Shown one piece after another: positions 16,526 to 25,542 of a DNA stretch of 64,000 nucleotides; position 1 is the stretch's first letter, and each line of letters opens with the position of its first letter. The DNA is from Opitutia bacterium (GTDB taxonomy: Bacteria > Verrucomicrobiota > Verrucomicrobiia > Opitutales > Opitutaceae): positions 1 through 64,000 of the forward strand of contig JACRHS010000008.1 in the NCBI GenBank assembly GCA_016217595.1, read 5' to 3'. The position numbers and the translations under genes were made by a program. The notes beneath the pieces were generated by a model, which worked only from the letters and a program-made list of their open reading frames with translations, made no database searches and had not been told where the DNA came from.

Positions 16526-17290
16526 ATGCAAGCCATCGACATCCACACCCATCCTGTCTTCCTCCACAAGGGATATAGCAAAAAGGAAATCGACGAGTTC
16601 GCCAGCTACGGGACTGCGCATGGCATTGGACGGATGGTCGCATTGGGCGACGTCCTCGCCTACGGGCGCAATCCGAACGCCAAGCAGATCGCGGCGATCA
16701 ACGACCAGACGGCACAGGTGGTGCGCTGGCGGCCCGATTACTACATCGGTTTTTGCTACCTCAATCCAACGCTCGGCGCAAAGGCAGTCGAGCGTGAGGT
16801 CGAGCGGTGCGCACCGTACGGCTTCCGGGGTTTGAAGCTGGAGGTGGCCAACAACGCGCGCGATGCCTGCATGGCACCGGTGATGCGCGCGGCAGAACGC
16901 CTGAATCTGCCGGTGCTCCAGCACTCGTGGAGCATGACGAACATCAAGCAGCGCAGCTTTCACACCGATCCCGCAGACACGGCCCTGCTCGCGCGGCGTT
17001 ATCCGAATGTGCAGGTGATCATGGCGCATCTCACCGGCTGCGGTTTCCGCGGCGTGCTCGAAGCCAAAGGTATCGAGAACCTCGTGGTCGATACCTCGGG
17101 CGCGTTTCCCGAGGCCAACATTTTGGAGTACGCCATCGAGCACTTGGGCGCAGACCATGTGGTCTACGGTTCCGATCTGCCGATCCGCGAATCCAGCGTG
17201 ACGCTCGGCCGCATTCTCGGGTCGAAGCTGTCCGAGTCTGAACTTAAAAAGGTCCTTATCACCAACGCGCAGCGAATCCTGAAACTCTGA
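16526..17290 (+). CDS. Amidohydrolase family protein (metal-dependent TIM-barrel hydrolase)
   Basis: 254 aa, an Amidohydro_2-type TIM barrel. All expected metal or catalytic positions are present: D5-I-H7-T-H9 at the first strand, K104 in GLKLE, H133 in LQHSW, H168 in MAHLTG and D217 in YGSDLPI. Related enzymes are hydrolases or decarboxylases of small aromatic or amide substrates. The substrate here is unknown. It begins a tight operon: 5 nt to a second, degenerate amidohydrolase, which overlaps a DegT-type aminotransferase by 4 nt. The start MQAIDIHTHP is fixed by homology. Confidence 0.85.
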   Translation: MQAIDIHTHPVFLHKGYSKKEIDEFASYGTAHGIGRMVALGDVLAYGRNPNAKQIAAINDQTAQVVRWRPDYYIGFCYLNPTLGAKAVEREVERCAPYGFRGLKLEVANNARDACMAPVMRAAERLNLPVLQHSWSMTNIKQRSFHTDPADTALLARRYPNVQVIMAHLTGCGFRGVLEAKGIENLVVDTSGAFPEANILEYAIEHLGADHVVYGSDLPIRESSVTLGRILGSKLSESELKKVLITNAQRILKL

Positions 17291-17295
17291 CGGCC

Positions 17296-18051
17296 ATGTT
17301 GATCGATACCAATGCCCACCTCGGCCCCTGGCCGTTTTCGCACCTCACGGAATATTCGGCGGCGGAACTCGTCGCGCATTTGGGTAAGCACGGCATCGCA
17401 CAAGCGGTCGTGTCGCACCTCGGCGCGGTGTTTCAACCCGATCCGATGCCCGCGAACCGGCTGTTGCTTGCAGCCACCCGGCGGCAGGCGGCGCTCGTGC
17501 CGATGCCCATCGTGAATCCGATGCTCGCCAATTGGCGCGAGCAACTCGATCTGTGCTGCGCCGGCACCGCCCTGCGCGCGGTGAAGATTCTACCCAACTA
17601 CCACAATTACTCCCTGACGACGTCCCGGCTCGATCCCTTCGTGGCTGAGCTGAAGAAGCGCGGAGTGAGGCTGGTGATCGGGGTGCGTTTTGAGGATGTG
17701 CGGCACCGTTATTTCGGACTGCGCATCAAGTGCGTGCCGCAAGCCGCCATCGCCAAATTCCTGCAGCGCCATGCGGACATGCAGGTGTTGTGCCTCGGCC
17801 TCTCCTTGCCCGAAGTGCGCGAACTGGCCAAGACCTGCCCGAATTTCCTCACCGATACGGCCTTCATCGAGTGGATCAAATCCATGGAAGTTCTGTCCGG
17901 AGAATTTCCCATCGAGCGGGTCGTGTTCGGTTCACAAACACCGTTTTTCGTGACCCGTGCCAGTGTCGACAAGCTCACCATGGCGCAGCTTAGCGCCAAG
18001 GCGCGCGCAGCCTATTCTTCCGTTAATGCTCAACGTTTCTTTTCGCTATGA
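17296..18051 (+). CDS. Amidohydrolase-fold protein with degenerate metal site (possible pseudoenzyme)
   Basis: 251 aa, the same fold and nearly the same length as its neighbour. It has matching landmarks: LIDTNAHLGPWPF at the start, RAVKILPNYHNY and IERVVFGSQTPFF. At the positions that bind metal in the neighbour it has N6 for His, no His in IGVRFED, no His in LCLGLS, and Q214 where the essential Asp should be. The barrel lysine (K98) is kept. This pattern argues against hydrolysis by the standard mechanism and for a regulatory, scaffolding or altered role. It may form a heterodimer with the upstream enzyme, which is inference. It overlaps the aminotransferase start (ATGA). Confidence 0.8.
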   Translation: MLIDTNAHLGPWPFSHLTEYSAAELVAHLGKHGIAQAVVSHLGAVFQPDPMPANRLLLAATRRQAALVPMPIVNPMLANWREQLDLCCAGTALRAVKILPNYHNYSLTTSRLDPFVAELKKRGVRLVIGVRFEDVRHRYFGLRIKCVPQAAIAKFLQRHADMQVLCLGLSLPEVRELAKTCPNFLTDTAFIEWIKSMEVLSGEFPIERVVFGSQTPFFVTRASVDKLTMAQLSAKARAAYSSVNAQRFFSL

Positions 18052-19265
18052 CCACTCCGTCCAATCACCGTCCGATCGTTGATGAACCCGTGCCGCAGCT
18101 CAAACGCTGGGGCGCACCCGAGTTGGAGCGCCTCACCACCATGGTGGATCAGGCTTCACTCTTCTATTGGAAGGGCCCGCAAACGTCGGCGTTGCTCGAT
18201 GAGTTTCGCCGTCATTATCCGCTGAAGTACTGCTTCCCGTGCTCCTCCGGCACAGCCTCGTTGCACATTGCGGTCGCGTCCCTCCGCCTCAAGCCGGGTG
18301 AAGAGGTGATTGTGGCTCCCATCACCGACATGGGCTCGGTGATCGGCATTCTGTACCAGCAGGCGGTGCCGGTCTTCGCCGACCTCGATCCGCGCACATA
18401 CAATCTTGATCCGGCCGATGTCCGTCGCCGCATCACCCCCAAGACCCGCGCGATCATGGCGGTGCACCTGGCGGGTAATCCGGCCGACATGGGTGCCATC
18501 ATGGCGATCGCCAAGGAGCACAAGCTCGCGGTGATCGAGGACTGCGCCCAGGCGTGGGGCACAACCTGGCAGGGCAAGCCCGTCGGCACCTTTGGCGACC
18601 TCGGCTGTTTCTCGCTTAACGATTTCAAGCACATCGGCTGCGGCGACGGCGGCATCGTCGGCACCAACAGCGAAGTGCTCGGCCCCGGTCTCGGCAAATG
18701 GGGCGACAAATCTTACGACCGCGTCAAGGGCGGCCGCGATCCGGAGGATCTCGCTCCCAATTACCGTATCAGCGAGCCGCAGGCGGCCGTCGGTGCGGCG
18801 CAGCTGCTCAAGCTGAATGATATCATCGCGAAGCGTAACCGCGCTGGCAGCCTGTTGACCTCGTTGATTGAGAGCGCGCCCGGAGTGCTGCCTCCTGCGG
18901 TGGTGCCCGGCAACAAGCACAGCTACTGGTTCTACATGCTGCGTCTGGAGCTGGACCGTTTCAAGTGCTCGCGAGAAGAGCTGGTCGCGGCGCTTAACGC
19001 CGAAGGCGTACCGGCCCGCGCCGGGTACATCCCGCGCGTCGTTTATCAGTATCCGGTGTTCCAGAACCACAACTTCTTTGGTGGTGCCTGGCCGATCCGC
19101 GACTTCGGTCTCACGAAGATGAATTACAAGGAAGTTTCCTGCCCGATGGCCGAGGCGATCCTCAACGATTGCAGCGTGCTCACACTCAATCAGGAGATGA
19201 CCGATAGCTACATCAACAAAGTGGGCAAGGCGATCTGCACGGTTGCCGCCCGCTTGGCGAAGTAA
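18048..19265 (+). CDS. DegT/DnrJ/EryC1/StrS-family PLP-dependent aminotransferase
   Basis: 405 aa, fold type I PLP enzyme. D165 (VIEDCAQAWG) and the Schiff-base lysine K194 (SLNDFKHIGCGDGG) are in place, as is CSSGTASLHIAVAS for phosphate binding near residue 66. Such enzymes transaminate or dehydrate sugar ketones or aminocyclitol precursors. The MNYKEVSCPMAEAI segment near the C-terminus resembles inosose/StrS-type members more than GDP-perosamine synthases, but this is weak. It is the third gene of the amidohydrolase operon (4-nt overlap), so it probably acts on the same small molecule. Confidence 0.85.
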   Translation: MTTPSNHRPIVDEPVPQLKRWGAPELERLTTMVDQASLFYWKGPQTSALLDEFRRHYPLKYCFPCSSGTASLHIAVASLRLKPGEEVIVAPITDMGSVIGILYQQAVPVFADLDPRTYNLDPADVRRRITPKTRAIMAVHLAGNPADMGAIMAIAKEHKLAVIEDCAQAWGTTWQGKPVGTFGDLGCFSLNDFKHIGCGDGGIVGTNSEVLGPGLGKWGDKSYDRVKGGRDPEDLAPNYRISEPQAAVGAAQLLKLNDIIAKRNRAGSLLTSLIESAPGVLPPAVVPGNKHSYWFYMLRLELDRFKCSREELVAALNAEGVPARAGYIPRVVYQYPVFQNHNFFGGAWPIRDFGLTKMNYKEVSCPMAEAILNDCSVLTLNQEMTDSYINKVGKAICTVAARLAK

Positions 19266-19272
19266 CGTTTCC

Positions 19273-19315
19273 TCCGGGCGATTCTTGTGCGGTGTGTGGC
19301 TCAGAATCGCCCGGA
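19273..19315. terminator. Bidirectional terminator between aminotransferase and lpdA
   Basis: TCCGGGCGATTCT (19273-19285) and AGAATCGCCCGGA (19303-19315) form a perfect 13-bp stem with a 17-nt loop. It lies between two convergent stop codons. No T-tract follows on either strand. Confidence 0.65.
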
Positions 19316-19340
19316 CTCCGGCTTCACCGCCGGGTGCAGC

Positions 19341-20738
19341 TTACAGCGCGTGTAACGCGCTTTTGCTCACAGCGAGGCCGGCTTCTTTGACGGCCTCGCT
19401 CAGGGTCGGGTGGGCGTGGATGGTGCGGCCGAGATCCTCGGCGCTGCCCCCGTACACCATGTGGGTCACGATTTCGGCGATCAACTCGCTCGCGCCGCGT
19501 CCCAAAATCTGTGCGCCGAGAATGCGGTCGGTTTTCGCATCGGCGATAATCTTGACGTAACCGTCCGCCGCATCGGCGGCGAGGGCGCGCCCGTTGGCGG
19601 CGAAATTGAACCGGCCAACTTTCACGGCAAGACCGCGCTGTTTGGCGGCATCCTCGCCCAAACCAACGCCGGCGACTTCCGGCTCGGTGTACACGATGGC
19701 TGGAACGAGATTCCAATCGACGTGACCGGCCTTGCCCGCGATCCACTCCGCGACGGCGACGCCGTCCTCCTCCGCCTTGTGCGCGAGCATGGGGCCGGCC
19801 ACAACATCGCCGATGGCCCAGACGCCCGGCGCTTTCGTGCGCAGATGATCGTCAACTTGGATGCGTTTCTTGTCGTCGAGCGTGACGCCGATTTTTTCGA
19901 GCCCGAGGCCTTCGCTGTAGGGACGGCGGCCGACCGCCACGAGAATCTTGTCCGCGGGAAATTCCAAAGGCTGCCCGGCGCGCTCGGCGGTCAGGATCGT
20001 CTGCGCGCCATCGCGCCGCAATCCGGTGACTTTGGCGCCAACTTCGATTTTCAAACCCTGCTTTTGCAGGCTGCGGGTGAAGTTGCGCACGATGTCGTCG
20101 TCATAGGCGGCGATGATTTTCGGCAAAAATTCCACGATGGTCACCTCGCTGCCCAGACGCGCCCAGACGGAGCCGAGCTCCAAACCGATCGCGCCGCCGC
20201 CGACCACGACCAATTTGCCGGGGACGCGTTCAAAGGCCAGTGCTTGATCGCTGGAGACCACGGTGCTGCCGTCGAATTTGAGGAAGGGCAGCTCGACCGG
20301 AGCGGAACCGGTGGCGATGACGATGTTCTTGGCGGTGAGCTGGACGGTTTCCTTCTCCGACCGTACGGAGATGGTGTTGGCTTGGAGAAACGAAGCGGTG
20401 CCGGTGACGACGGTGACTTTGCGGGCCGCAGCGAGCTGCGCCACACCGCCGACGAGCTTGGTGACTACGGCGTCTTTGCGCCGGAGCATGGCAGGTACAT
20501 CGGCTTCGACGCTGCCGAGCTTGATGCCAAGTCCGGCGGCGTGGTGGCGAGCGAACGCATACTGCTCGCTGGTGTGCAGGAGCGCCTTGCTGGGGATGCA
20601 GCCGACATTGAGGCAGGTGCCGCCGAGCGTGGGGCGTTGCTCCACGAGGGCGACTTTTTGTCCGAGTTGCGCTGCGCGAAAGGCACAGACATAGCCGCCG
20701 GGTCCGGCGCCGATGACGATGAGGTCGAAGGAGGTCAT
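19341..20738 (-). CDS. lpdA: Dihydrolipoyl dehydrogenase (E3)
   Basis: 465 aa. FAD motif GAGPGGYVCAF begins at residue 10. The redox disulfide is C42/C47 in GGTCLNVGCIPSK. The NAD-binding GGGAIGLELGSVW follows, then GVWAIGDVVAGPMLAHKA and the C-terminal catalytic dyad motif HAHPTLSEAV. It reoxidises dihydrolipoyl groups of E2 with NAD+. It is the third gene of sucA-sucB-lpdA (34 nt after sucB), so it chiefly serves the 2-oxoglutarate dehydrogenase complex. It could also serve the fused E1 at 48361. Confidence 0.95.
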   Translation of the reverse strand: MTSFDLIVIGAGPGGYVCAFRAAQLGQKVALVEQRPTLGGTCLNVGCIPSKALLHTSEQYAFARHHAAGLGIKLGSVEADVPAMLRRKDAVVTKLVGGVAQLAAARKVTVVTGTASFLQANTISVRSEKETVQLTAKNIVIATGSAPVELPFLKFDGSTVVSSDQALAFERVPGKLVVVGGGAIGLELGSVWARLGSEVTIVEFLPKIIAAYDDDIVRNFTRSLQKQGLKIEVGAKVTGLRRDGAQTILTAERAGQPLEFPADKILVAVGRRPYSEGLGLEKIGVTLDDKKRIQVDDHLRTKAPGVWAIGDVVAGPMLAHKAEEDGVAVAEWIAGKAGHVDWNLVPAIVYTEPEVAGVGLGEDAAKQRGLAVKVGRFNFAANGRALAADAADGYVKIIADAKTDRILGAQILGRGASELIAEIVTHMVYGGSAEDLGRTIHAHPTLSEAVKEAGLAVSKSALHAL

Positions 20739-20772
20739 GCGTTTGGTTTTCCGGCGAATGCGTTGCGCGCGG

Positions 20773-21969
20773 TCAGATTCCGAGGATCAAGCGCGAGGGA
20801 TCTTCGATGGCCTGTTTCACTTTCACGAGGAAGGTCACGGCTTCGCGGCCATCGACGAGCCGGTGGTCGTAGCTCAGCGCGAGGTACATCATCGGGCGGA
20901 TGACGACCTGTCCATCGCGCGCCACCGGGCGATCCTGGATGGCATGCATGCCGAGGATGGCGCATTGCGGCGAGTTGATGATCGGAGTCGAGAGCAGCGA
21001 CCCGAAGATGCCGCCGTTGGTGATGGTGAAAACGCCGCCGTCGAGATCGTCCAACGTGATGCGGCCTTCGCGGGCTTTGACGGCCGTGGCTGCGAGCGCT
21101 TTTTCGACCTCAGGCAATTCGAGCCGGTCGCAGTCGCGAAAGACCGGCACCATGACTCCCTTGGGCGTGGAAACGGCGACGCCGATATCGAAGAAGTGAT
21201 TTTCGACGATGTAGTCGCCGTCGATCTGCGTGTTGATCGCGGGCACTTCCTTGAGGGCGTAGACGACCGCTTTGACGAAGAACGCCATGAAACCGAGCTT
21301 CACGCCGTGCTTCTTGGTGAAGTCGTCCTGGTGCTTGGTGCGCAGCGCCATCACGGCGGACATGTCGGCTTCGTTGAACGTGGTGAGCATGGCCGCCTCG
21401 TGCTGCGCGGCGATCAGGCGTTGCGCGATGCGCTGGCGCAGCGGCGTCATCTTGCGGCGTGTCTGACGCGCCGAACCGGCAACCGCGGGCTCAGGCACTG
21501 CAACCGGCGCGGGAGCAGCGGCGGGCGCGGGCGGTGGTGTCGCCTTGGGCGCTTCGGCTGCGGCCAGCATGTCGCCTTTGGTGACGCGGCCGGCTTTGCC
21601 GGTGCCGGCGACAGAGGCGGGATTGATCCCCGTCTCGGCGGCCAGGCGGCGAACAGCGGGAGAAGCGGGCAGGGCTTCCGCCGGCGCTGCGGCAGGTGCA
21701 GCGGGCGCGGGAGCGCTGGCGGCCGCGGTGGCATCCGTGGCAATGGTGCCGACGACCTGACCGATTTTCACTTCGGTGCCCACCGCGACGGTGAGGCGGA
21801 CGGTGCCGGCGGCCTCGGCGGTACCTTCGCTGGTGATCTTGTCGGTTTCCAGCTCGTACAACGGCTGGTCCTTTTTGACGACATCGCCGTCTTTGACGTG
21901 CCATTTGGCGAGGATGCCGGAGGTGATGGATTCGCCGAGGGCGGGAATTTTAACTTCGAGGAGAGCCAT
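20773..21969 (-). CDS. sucB: Dihydrolipoyllysine succinyltransferase (E2 of 2-oxoglutarate dehydrogenase)
   Basis: 398 aa. One N-terminal lipoyl domain has the lipoylated lysine K44 in LETDKITSE. An Ala/Pro-rich linker and a peripheral subunit-binding domain ([24 protein letters not shown]) follow, then a second Ala/Pro linker. The catalytic acyltransferase core ends with [13 protein letters not shown] (active-site His and Asp). The single lipoyl domain and the position between sucA and lpdA identify the succinyltransferase rather than a pyruvate or branched-chain E2. It starts 31 nt after sucA. Confidence 0.93.
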   Translation of the reverse strand: MALLEVKIPALGESITSGILAKWHVKDGDVVKKDQPLYELETDKITSEGTAEAAGTVRLTVAVGTEVKIGQVVGTIATDATAAASAPAPAAPAAAPAEALPASPAVRRLAAETGINPASVAGTGKAGRVTKGDMLAAAEAPKATPPPAPAAAPAPVAVPEPAVAGSARQTRRKMTPLRQRIAQRLIAAQHEAAMLTTFNEADMSAVMALRTKHQDDFTKKHGVKLGFMAFFVKAVVYALKEVPAINTQIDGDYIVENHFFDIGVAVSTPKGVMVPVFRDCDRLELPEVEKALAATAVKAREGRITLDDLDGGVFTITNGGIFGSLLSTPIINSPQCAILGMHAIQDRPVARDGQVVIRPMMYLALSYDHRLVDGREAVTFLVKVKQAIEDPSRLILGI

Positions 21970-22000
21970 GGCTGGGGAGCGTTGGGTTGCGGGGCGCTAG

Positions 22001-24778
22001 CTAGAGGGAGAACGCGTCGTTGAGCAAGGCCGCGAGTTCGAGGCGATGTTGCGCGAGAGTGCCGACAGCGGGCGATGCGGCGGCATCGCGGCCGGCATAC
22101 ATGGCCTTGCGTCCGAAAACCTCCTCGAGCTGCGGCGCGATGAAGGTCCATGCGCCCATGTTTTGCGGCTCCTCCTGACACCAGGTGAGCCGGGCATTGA
22201 AATAATGATCGGCGAGGGCGCTGAGCCGGGTGCGGTTGAGCGGATACAGTTGTTCGATGCGCACGATGGCGGCGTCCTTGTAGCCGTGCTTTTCGCGGGC
22301 GGCGATCAAGTCGTAATAGACTTTGCCGGAGCAGAGGACGAGCCGCTCGGCATTGGCCGGGCGCTGTGGATCGTCGATGATGTCCTGGAAATGTCCGCTG
22401 GTGAACTCCGCCACCGGCGAGACGGCGGCGGGATGGCGCAGGAGCGATTTGGGCGACATCACGACGAGCGGCTTGCGGAAATCGCGTTTGATCTGGCGGC
22501 GCAAGCAGTGGAAGAGATTTGCCGGCGTGGTGAGGTTGACGACCTCGATGTTGTACTCCGCGCAGAGCTGGAGAAAGCGTTCCAAGCGTGCCGAGGAGTG
22601 TTCCGGGCCCTGGCCCTCGTAGCCGTGCGGCAGGAGCAGCACGATGCCGGAGGCGCGCTGCCATTTCGATTCGGCGCTGGCGATGAACTGGTCGATGTGC
22701 ACCTGCGCGCCGTTGGCGAAATCGCCGAACTGAGCTTCCCACAGGCAGAGCATGTTGGGGAAATCGAGCGAGTATCCGTAGTCGAAACCGAGCACGGCGG
22801 CCTCGGAGAGCACGGAGTTGTAGACGCAAAATTTCGCCTGATGGTTGGAGAGGTGGTTGAGTGGCGTGTAGCTGGCGCGTGTCTCGTGATCGTACAAAAC
22901 GGCGTGGCGCTGGCTGAACGTGCCGCGTTCGCAGTCCTGGCCGCTCAAGCGCACTGGCGTGCCTTCGCGGAGCAGCGTGCCGAAGGCGAGCGATTCACCG
23001 AAGGCCCAGTCGATCGGTCCGCCGGCGGCGAACGCGTTCTGGCGCGTTTCGAGGAAGCGCTTGATCTTGGGGTTGACCTTGAAGCCCTCGGGCACGGTGA
23101 CGAGCCCCTGCACGACACTGTTGAGGAGCTCCGGCGACACGGAGGTTTGTACGAAGATGCGACTATAACCGGGTTGGAAAACGGCGGTGGAGCCTTTGTA
23201 CGGCGCGCGCGGATCGGCGCCGGCGGTGGCCCGCTGGGCGAGTTTGCGCGCTTCGGTTTCCTTGGCCTTGGCGAGGTTTTCCTCCATCGCGGCGGTGTAC
23301 TCGGCCTTGATCGCTTCGCCTTCCGCTTCGCTGATGGTGTTCTCGGCGACCAACTGGCGCGTGTAGATTTCTGAAACCGGGGAGTGGGCGGCGATGAGTT
23401 TGTAGAGGGTGGGCTGGGTGAAGGCCGGTTCGTCGCTCTCGTTGTGGCCGTGCTTGCGGTAGCACACCATGTCGATCACGACGTCGCGGCGGAATTGCAC
23501 CCGGTAATCCAGCGCGAGCTGGGCGACCATGCAGACGGCCTCGGGATCGTCGCCATTCACATGGAAAATCGGCGCTTCGATCATCTTCGCCACGTCGGTG
23601 CAGTAGCGGGTGGAGCGCGCGTCGCTCGGCAGCGTGGTGAAACCGATCTGGTTGTTGATGACGAAATGCAGCGTGCCACCGGTGCTGTAGCCGGGGAGTT
23701 GCGAGTAGTTGAACGTCTCAGCCACGATGCCCTGGCCGGCGAAAGCGGCATCGCCGTGCACCAGCAGCGGCAGCACGCGCCGGCGTTCGGTGTCGCCGCG
23801 GATGCGTTGTCGGGCGCGGGCTTTGCCCTCGACGATGGGATCGACCGCCTCCAAGTGCGAGGGGTTGGCCGAGAGCCGGATCTCGACCTGGCGTCCGGCG
23901 GTGGTGTCGAGCGTCGCCTCGTATCCGAGGTGGTATTTCACATCGCCATCGCCGGCGACGGTGTCGGGGAGGAAATTTTCCGAGAACTGCTCGAAAAGCA
24001 GCTCGAACGGTTTGCGCATGATGCTCGTGAGCACGTTGAGCCGGCCGCGGTGCGCCATGCCCATGACGATCTCCTCGACGCCGGCCACCGGGCAGTGCTC
24101 CACGATCGCATCGAGCGCGGCGATGAACGTCTCGCCGCCTTCGAGGCCGAAGCGTTTTTGGCCGACGTATTTGGTATGCAAGAACCGCTCGAACAGCTCG
24201 GCCTTGTGGACGCGGCGCAGGATGCGGACCTTTTGCGCGGTCGAAAAAGCCGGCTGGTTGTCGCAGCTCTCCATGCGATGTTGCAGCCATTCGCGGGCGT
24301 CGTCGTCCTGAATGTGCATGTACTCGACGCCGACATGACTGCAGTAGGTGCGTTGCAGCGAGTCGATCAGCGCGCCGAGTTTCATCTGTCCGCCCTGTTT
24401 ATAGACGCCGATGTTGAACGAGTGCTGGAGATCCTCCGCGGCGAGATGGAAACAATCGATGGCCAGCTTGGGAAAGGGCGGCGGCGGCGGGTGCAACGGA
24501 TCGAGGTGCGCGGCGAGATGGCCGTGCGCACGGTAGCCGTTGATCAGGCGATGCACCTGGCCTTGCTTGAAGCTGTCGATGATGTCGACGCCGGTCTCTG
24601 CGACTTGCTGGCCGATGGCGCTCGCGCTGGTCGGCGGCTGGCCGCCGGAGCCGAGGGCGAATCCCTGGAAAAAGGCGCGCCACGTCGGGTCGACCGAATC
24701 TGGATTGGCAATCCAGGAACGATATGCGGCCTCGATCATGTCGGCGTTGGCGTGGGTGGGCAAAGTGAGCGATTTCAT
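22001..24778 (-). CDS. sucA: 2-oxoglutarate dehydrogenase E1 component
   Basis: 925 aa, the usual E1o length. The N-terminus contains the E2-binding segment AYRSWIANPDSVDPTWRAFF. Typical E1o blocks follow: GMAHRGRLNVL, FVINNQIGFTT (TPP pyrimidine region), ICYRKHGHNE-type sequence seen here as VCYRKHGHNESDEP, and QDCERGTFSQRHAVL in the transketolase-like domain. The C-terminus (QEEPQNMGAW) is conserved. It decarboxylates 2-oxoglutarate with TPP and transfers succinyl to the E2 lipoyl arm. It is the first gene of sucA-sucB-lpdA, and its promoter lies in the gap shared with the divergent SUI1 gene. Confidence 0.95.
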   Translation of the reverse strand: MKSLTLPTHANADMIEAAYRSWIANPDSVDPTWRAFFQGFALGSGGQPPTSASAIGQQVAETGVDIIDSFKQGQVHRLINGYRAHGHLAAHLDPLHPPPPPFPKLAIDCFHLAAEDLQHSFNIGVYKQGGQMKLGALIDSLQRTYCSHVGVEYMHIQDDDAREWLQHRMESCDNQPAFSTAQKVRILRRVHKAELFERFLHTKYVGQKRFGLEGGETFIAALDAIVEHCPVAGVEEIVMGMAHRGRLNVLTSIMRKPFELLFEQFSENFLPDTVAGDGDVKYHLGYEATLDTTAGRQVEIRLSANPSHLEAVDPIVEGKARARQRIRGDTERRRVLPLLVHGDAAFAGQGIVAETFNYSQLPGYSTGGTLHFVINNQIGFTTLPSDARSTRYCTDVAKMIEAPIFHVNGDDPEAVCMVAQLALDYRVQFRRDVVIDMVCYRKHGHNESDEPAFTQPTLYKLIAAHSPVSEIYTRQLVAENTISEAEGEAIKAEYTAAMEENLAKAKETEARKLAQRATAGADPRAPYKGSTAVFQPGYSRIFVQTSVSPELLNSVVQGLVTVPEGFKVNPKIKRFLETRQNAFAAGGPIDWAFGESLAFGTLLREGTPVRLSGQDCERGTFSQRHAVLYDHETRASYTPLNHLSNHQAKFCVYNSVLSEAAVLGFDYGYSLDFPNMLCLWEAQFGDFANGAQVHIDQFIASAESKWQRASGIVLLLPHGYEGQGPEHSSARLERFLQLCAEYNIEVVNLTTPANLFHCLRRQIKRDFRKPLVVMSPKSLLRHPAAVSPVAEFTSGHFQDIIDDPQRPANAERLVLCSGKVYYDLIAAREKHGYKDAAIVRIEQLYPLNRTRLSALADHYFNARLTWCQEEPQNMGAWTFIAPQLEEVFGRKAMYAGRDAAASPAVGTLAQHRLELAALLNDAFSL

Positions 24779-25121
24779 GCGGCGGTGGACCCAGGGCTGC
24801 GGGGTGGTGAGGTGGTACGCGCGGAATAGCTACGCACAGAATGAAAAGGTCCCGCGACGGAAGCAATCCGTCAGGTTGGGTATTCTCAGGCAGATAGGTG
24901 GCATGGCGGGCAAGGGACGAGACAGAGACATGGTCGCTCAACATAGCCGACGGCCAGCGGATTGCGCCTGCTAAATGTAAATCATAGCCGCGCTTATCGC
25001 ATTGCGGAGCGTCATCAAGCGAACTGATGCCCAACTTATTGCGCAGGGCCCAGAGGAGGGCGATGCGGCGGGGCAACTTCGCGCTTGGCCTTCGCGCGAC
25101 GCTCGGGGAAAAACAGGCCCG
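24779..25121. promoter_or_regulatory. 343-bp divergent gap between sucA and the SUI1 gene
   Basis: This gap must contain the promoters of the leftward sucA operon and of the rightward SUI1 gene. Small frames inside it have no homology and weak starts. AT-richer patches occur near 24828-24850 and 24974-24990. No operator or RNA structure was convincing by eye. Confidence 0.4.
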
Positions 25122-25520
25122 ATGGCAGCCAACGAACGCATCCCTACGACAGGCGGACAGAATCTCGGTCAGAACCCGTTTGCCGCATTGGCCAGCGCGG
25201 GGTTGCCCGCGGGACCAGTGCGACCGGCGGTGACAAACCAGGCGTCGCAACCGAAACCGGCTGCGCCCGAGAAAAACCGCGGGCGGGTGGACATCACGCG
25301 GCAAACTGCGGGCCGCGGTGGCAAAACGGTGACCGTCGTCGATGGATTTGTCGGCATCGGTTTGCCCGAAAAGGAGCAGCTCGCCAAAAAAATGCAGAAA
25401 GCCTGCGGCTGTGGCGGCACGGTCAAGGATGGGCGGATCGAGGTGCAGGGCGACAAACGCGAGGAAGTCGCCCGGATTTTGCGCGAAGCCGGTTTTCGTC
25501 CCGTGATGGCCGGCGGCTGA
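25122..25520 (+). CDS. SUI1-family translation initiation factor (YciH/eIF1-like)
   Basis: 132 aa from MAANERIPTT at 25122. The frame extends upstream, but those 40 residues look like noise. The first ~50 residues are a low-complexity Pro/Ala/Gln tail. The SUI1 fold follows: RGRVDITRQTAGRGGKTVTVVDGFVG, LAKKMQKACGCGGTVKDG, IEVQGDKREEVARIL. Archaeal/eukaryotic eIF1 checks start-codon fidelity. The E. coli homologue YciH behaves as an initiation-fidelity or stress factor. The gene stands alone and converges on metF over a 15-nt GC palindrome. Confidence 0.9.
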   Translation: MAANERIPTTGGQNLGQNPFAALASAGLPAGPVRPAVTNQASQPKPAAPEKNRGRVDITRQTAGRGGKTVTVVDGFVGIGLPEKEQLAKKMQKACGCGGTVKDGRIEVQGDKREEVARILREAGFRPVMAGG

Positions 25521-25527
25521 GCTTCTG

Positions 25528-25542
25528 CCGCGCGCCGCGCGG
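25528..25542. terminator. GC-only palindrome between SUI1 gene and metF
   Basis: CCGCGCG-C-CGCGCGG is a perfect inverted repeat ending exactly at the metF stop codon. It has no T-tract. It is another example of the GC-only hairpin seen between convergent genes in this window. Confidence 0.35.

Noticed and set aside
16273-16578. 101-codon plus-strand frame between tRNA-Glu and the amidohydrolase
   Set aside because: Low-complexity translation that overlaps the true amidohydrolase start out of frame.
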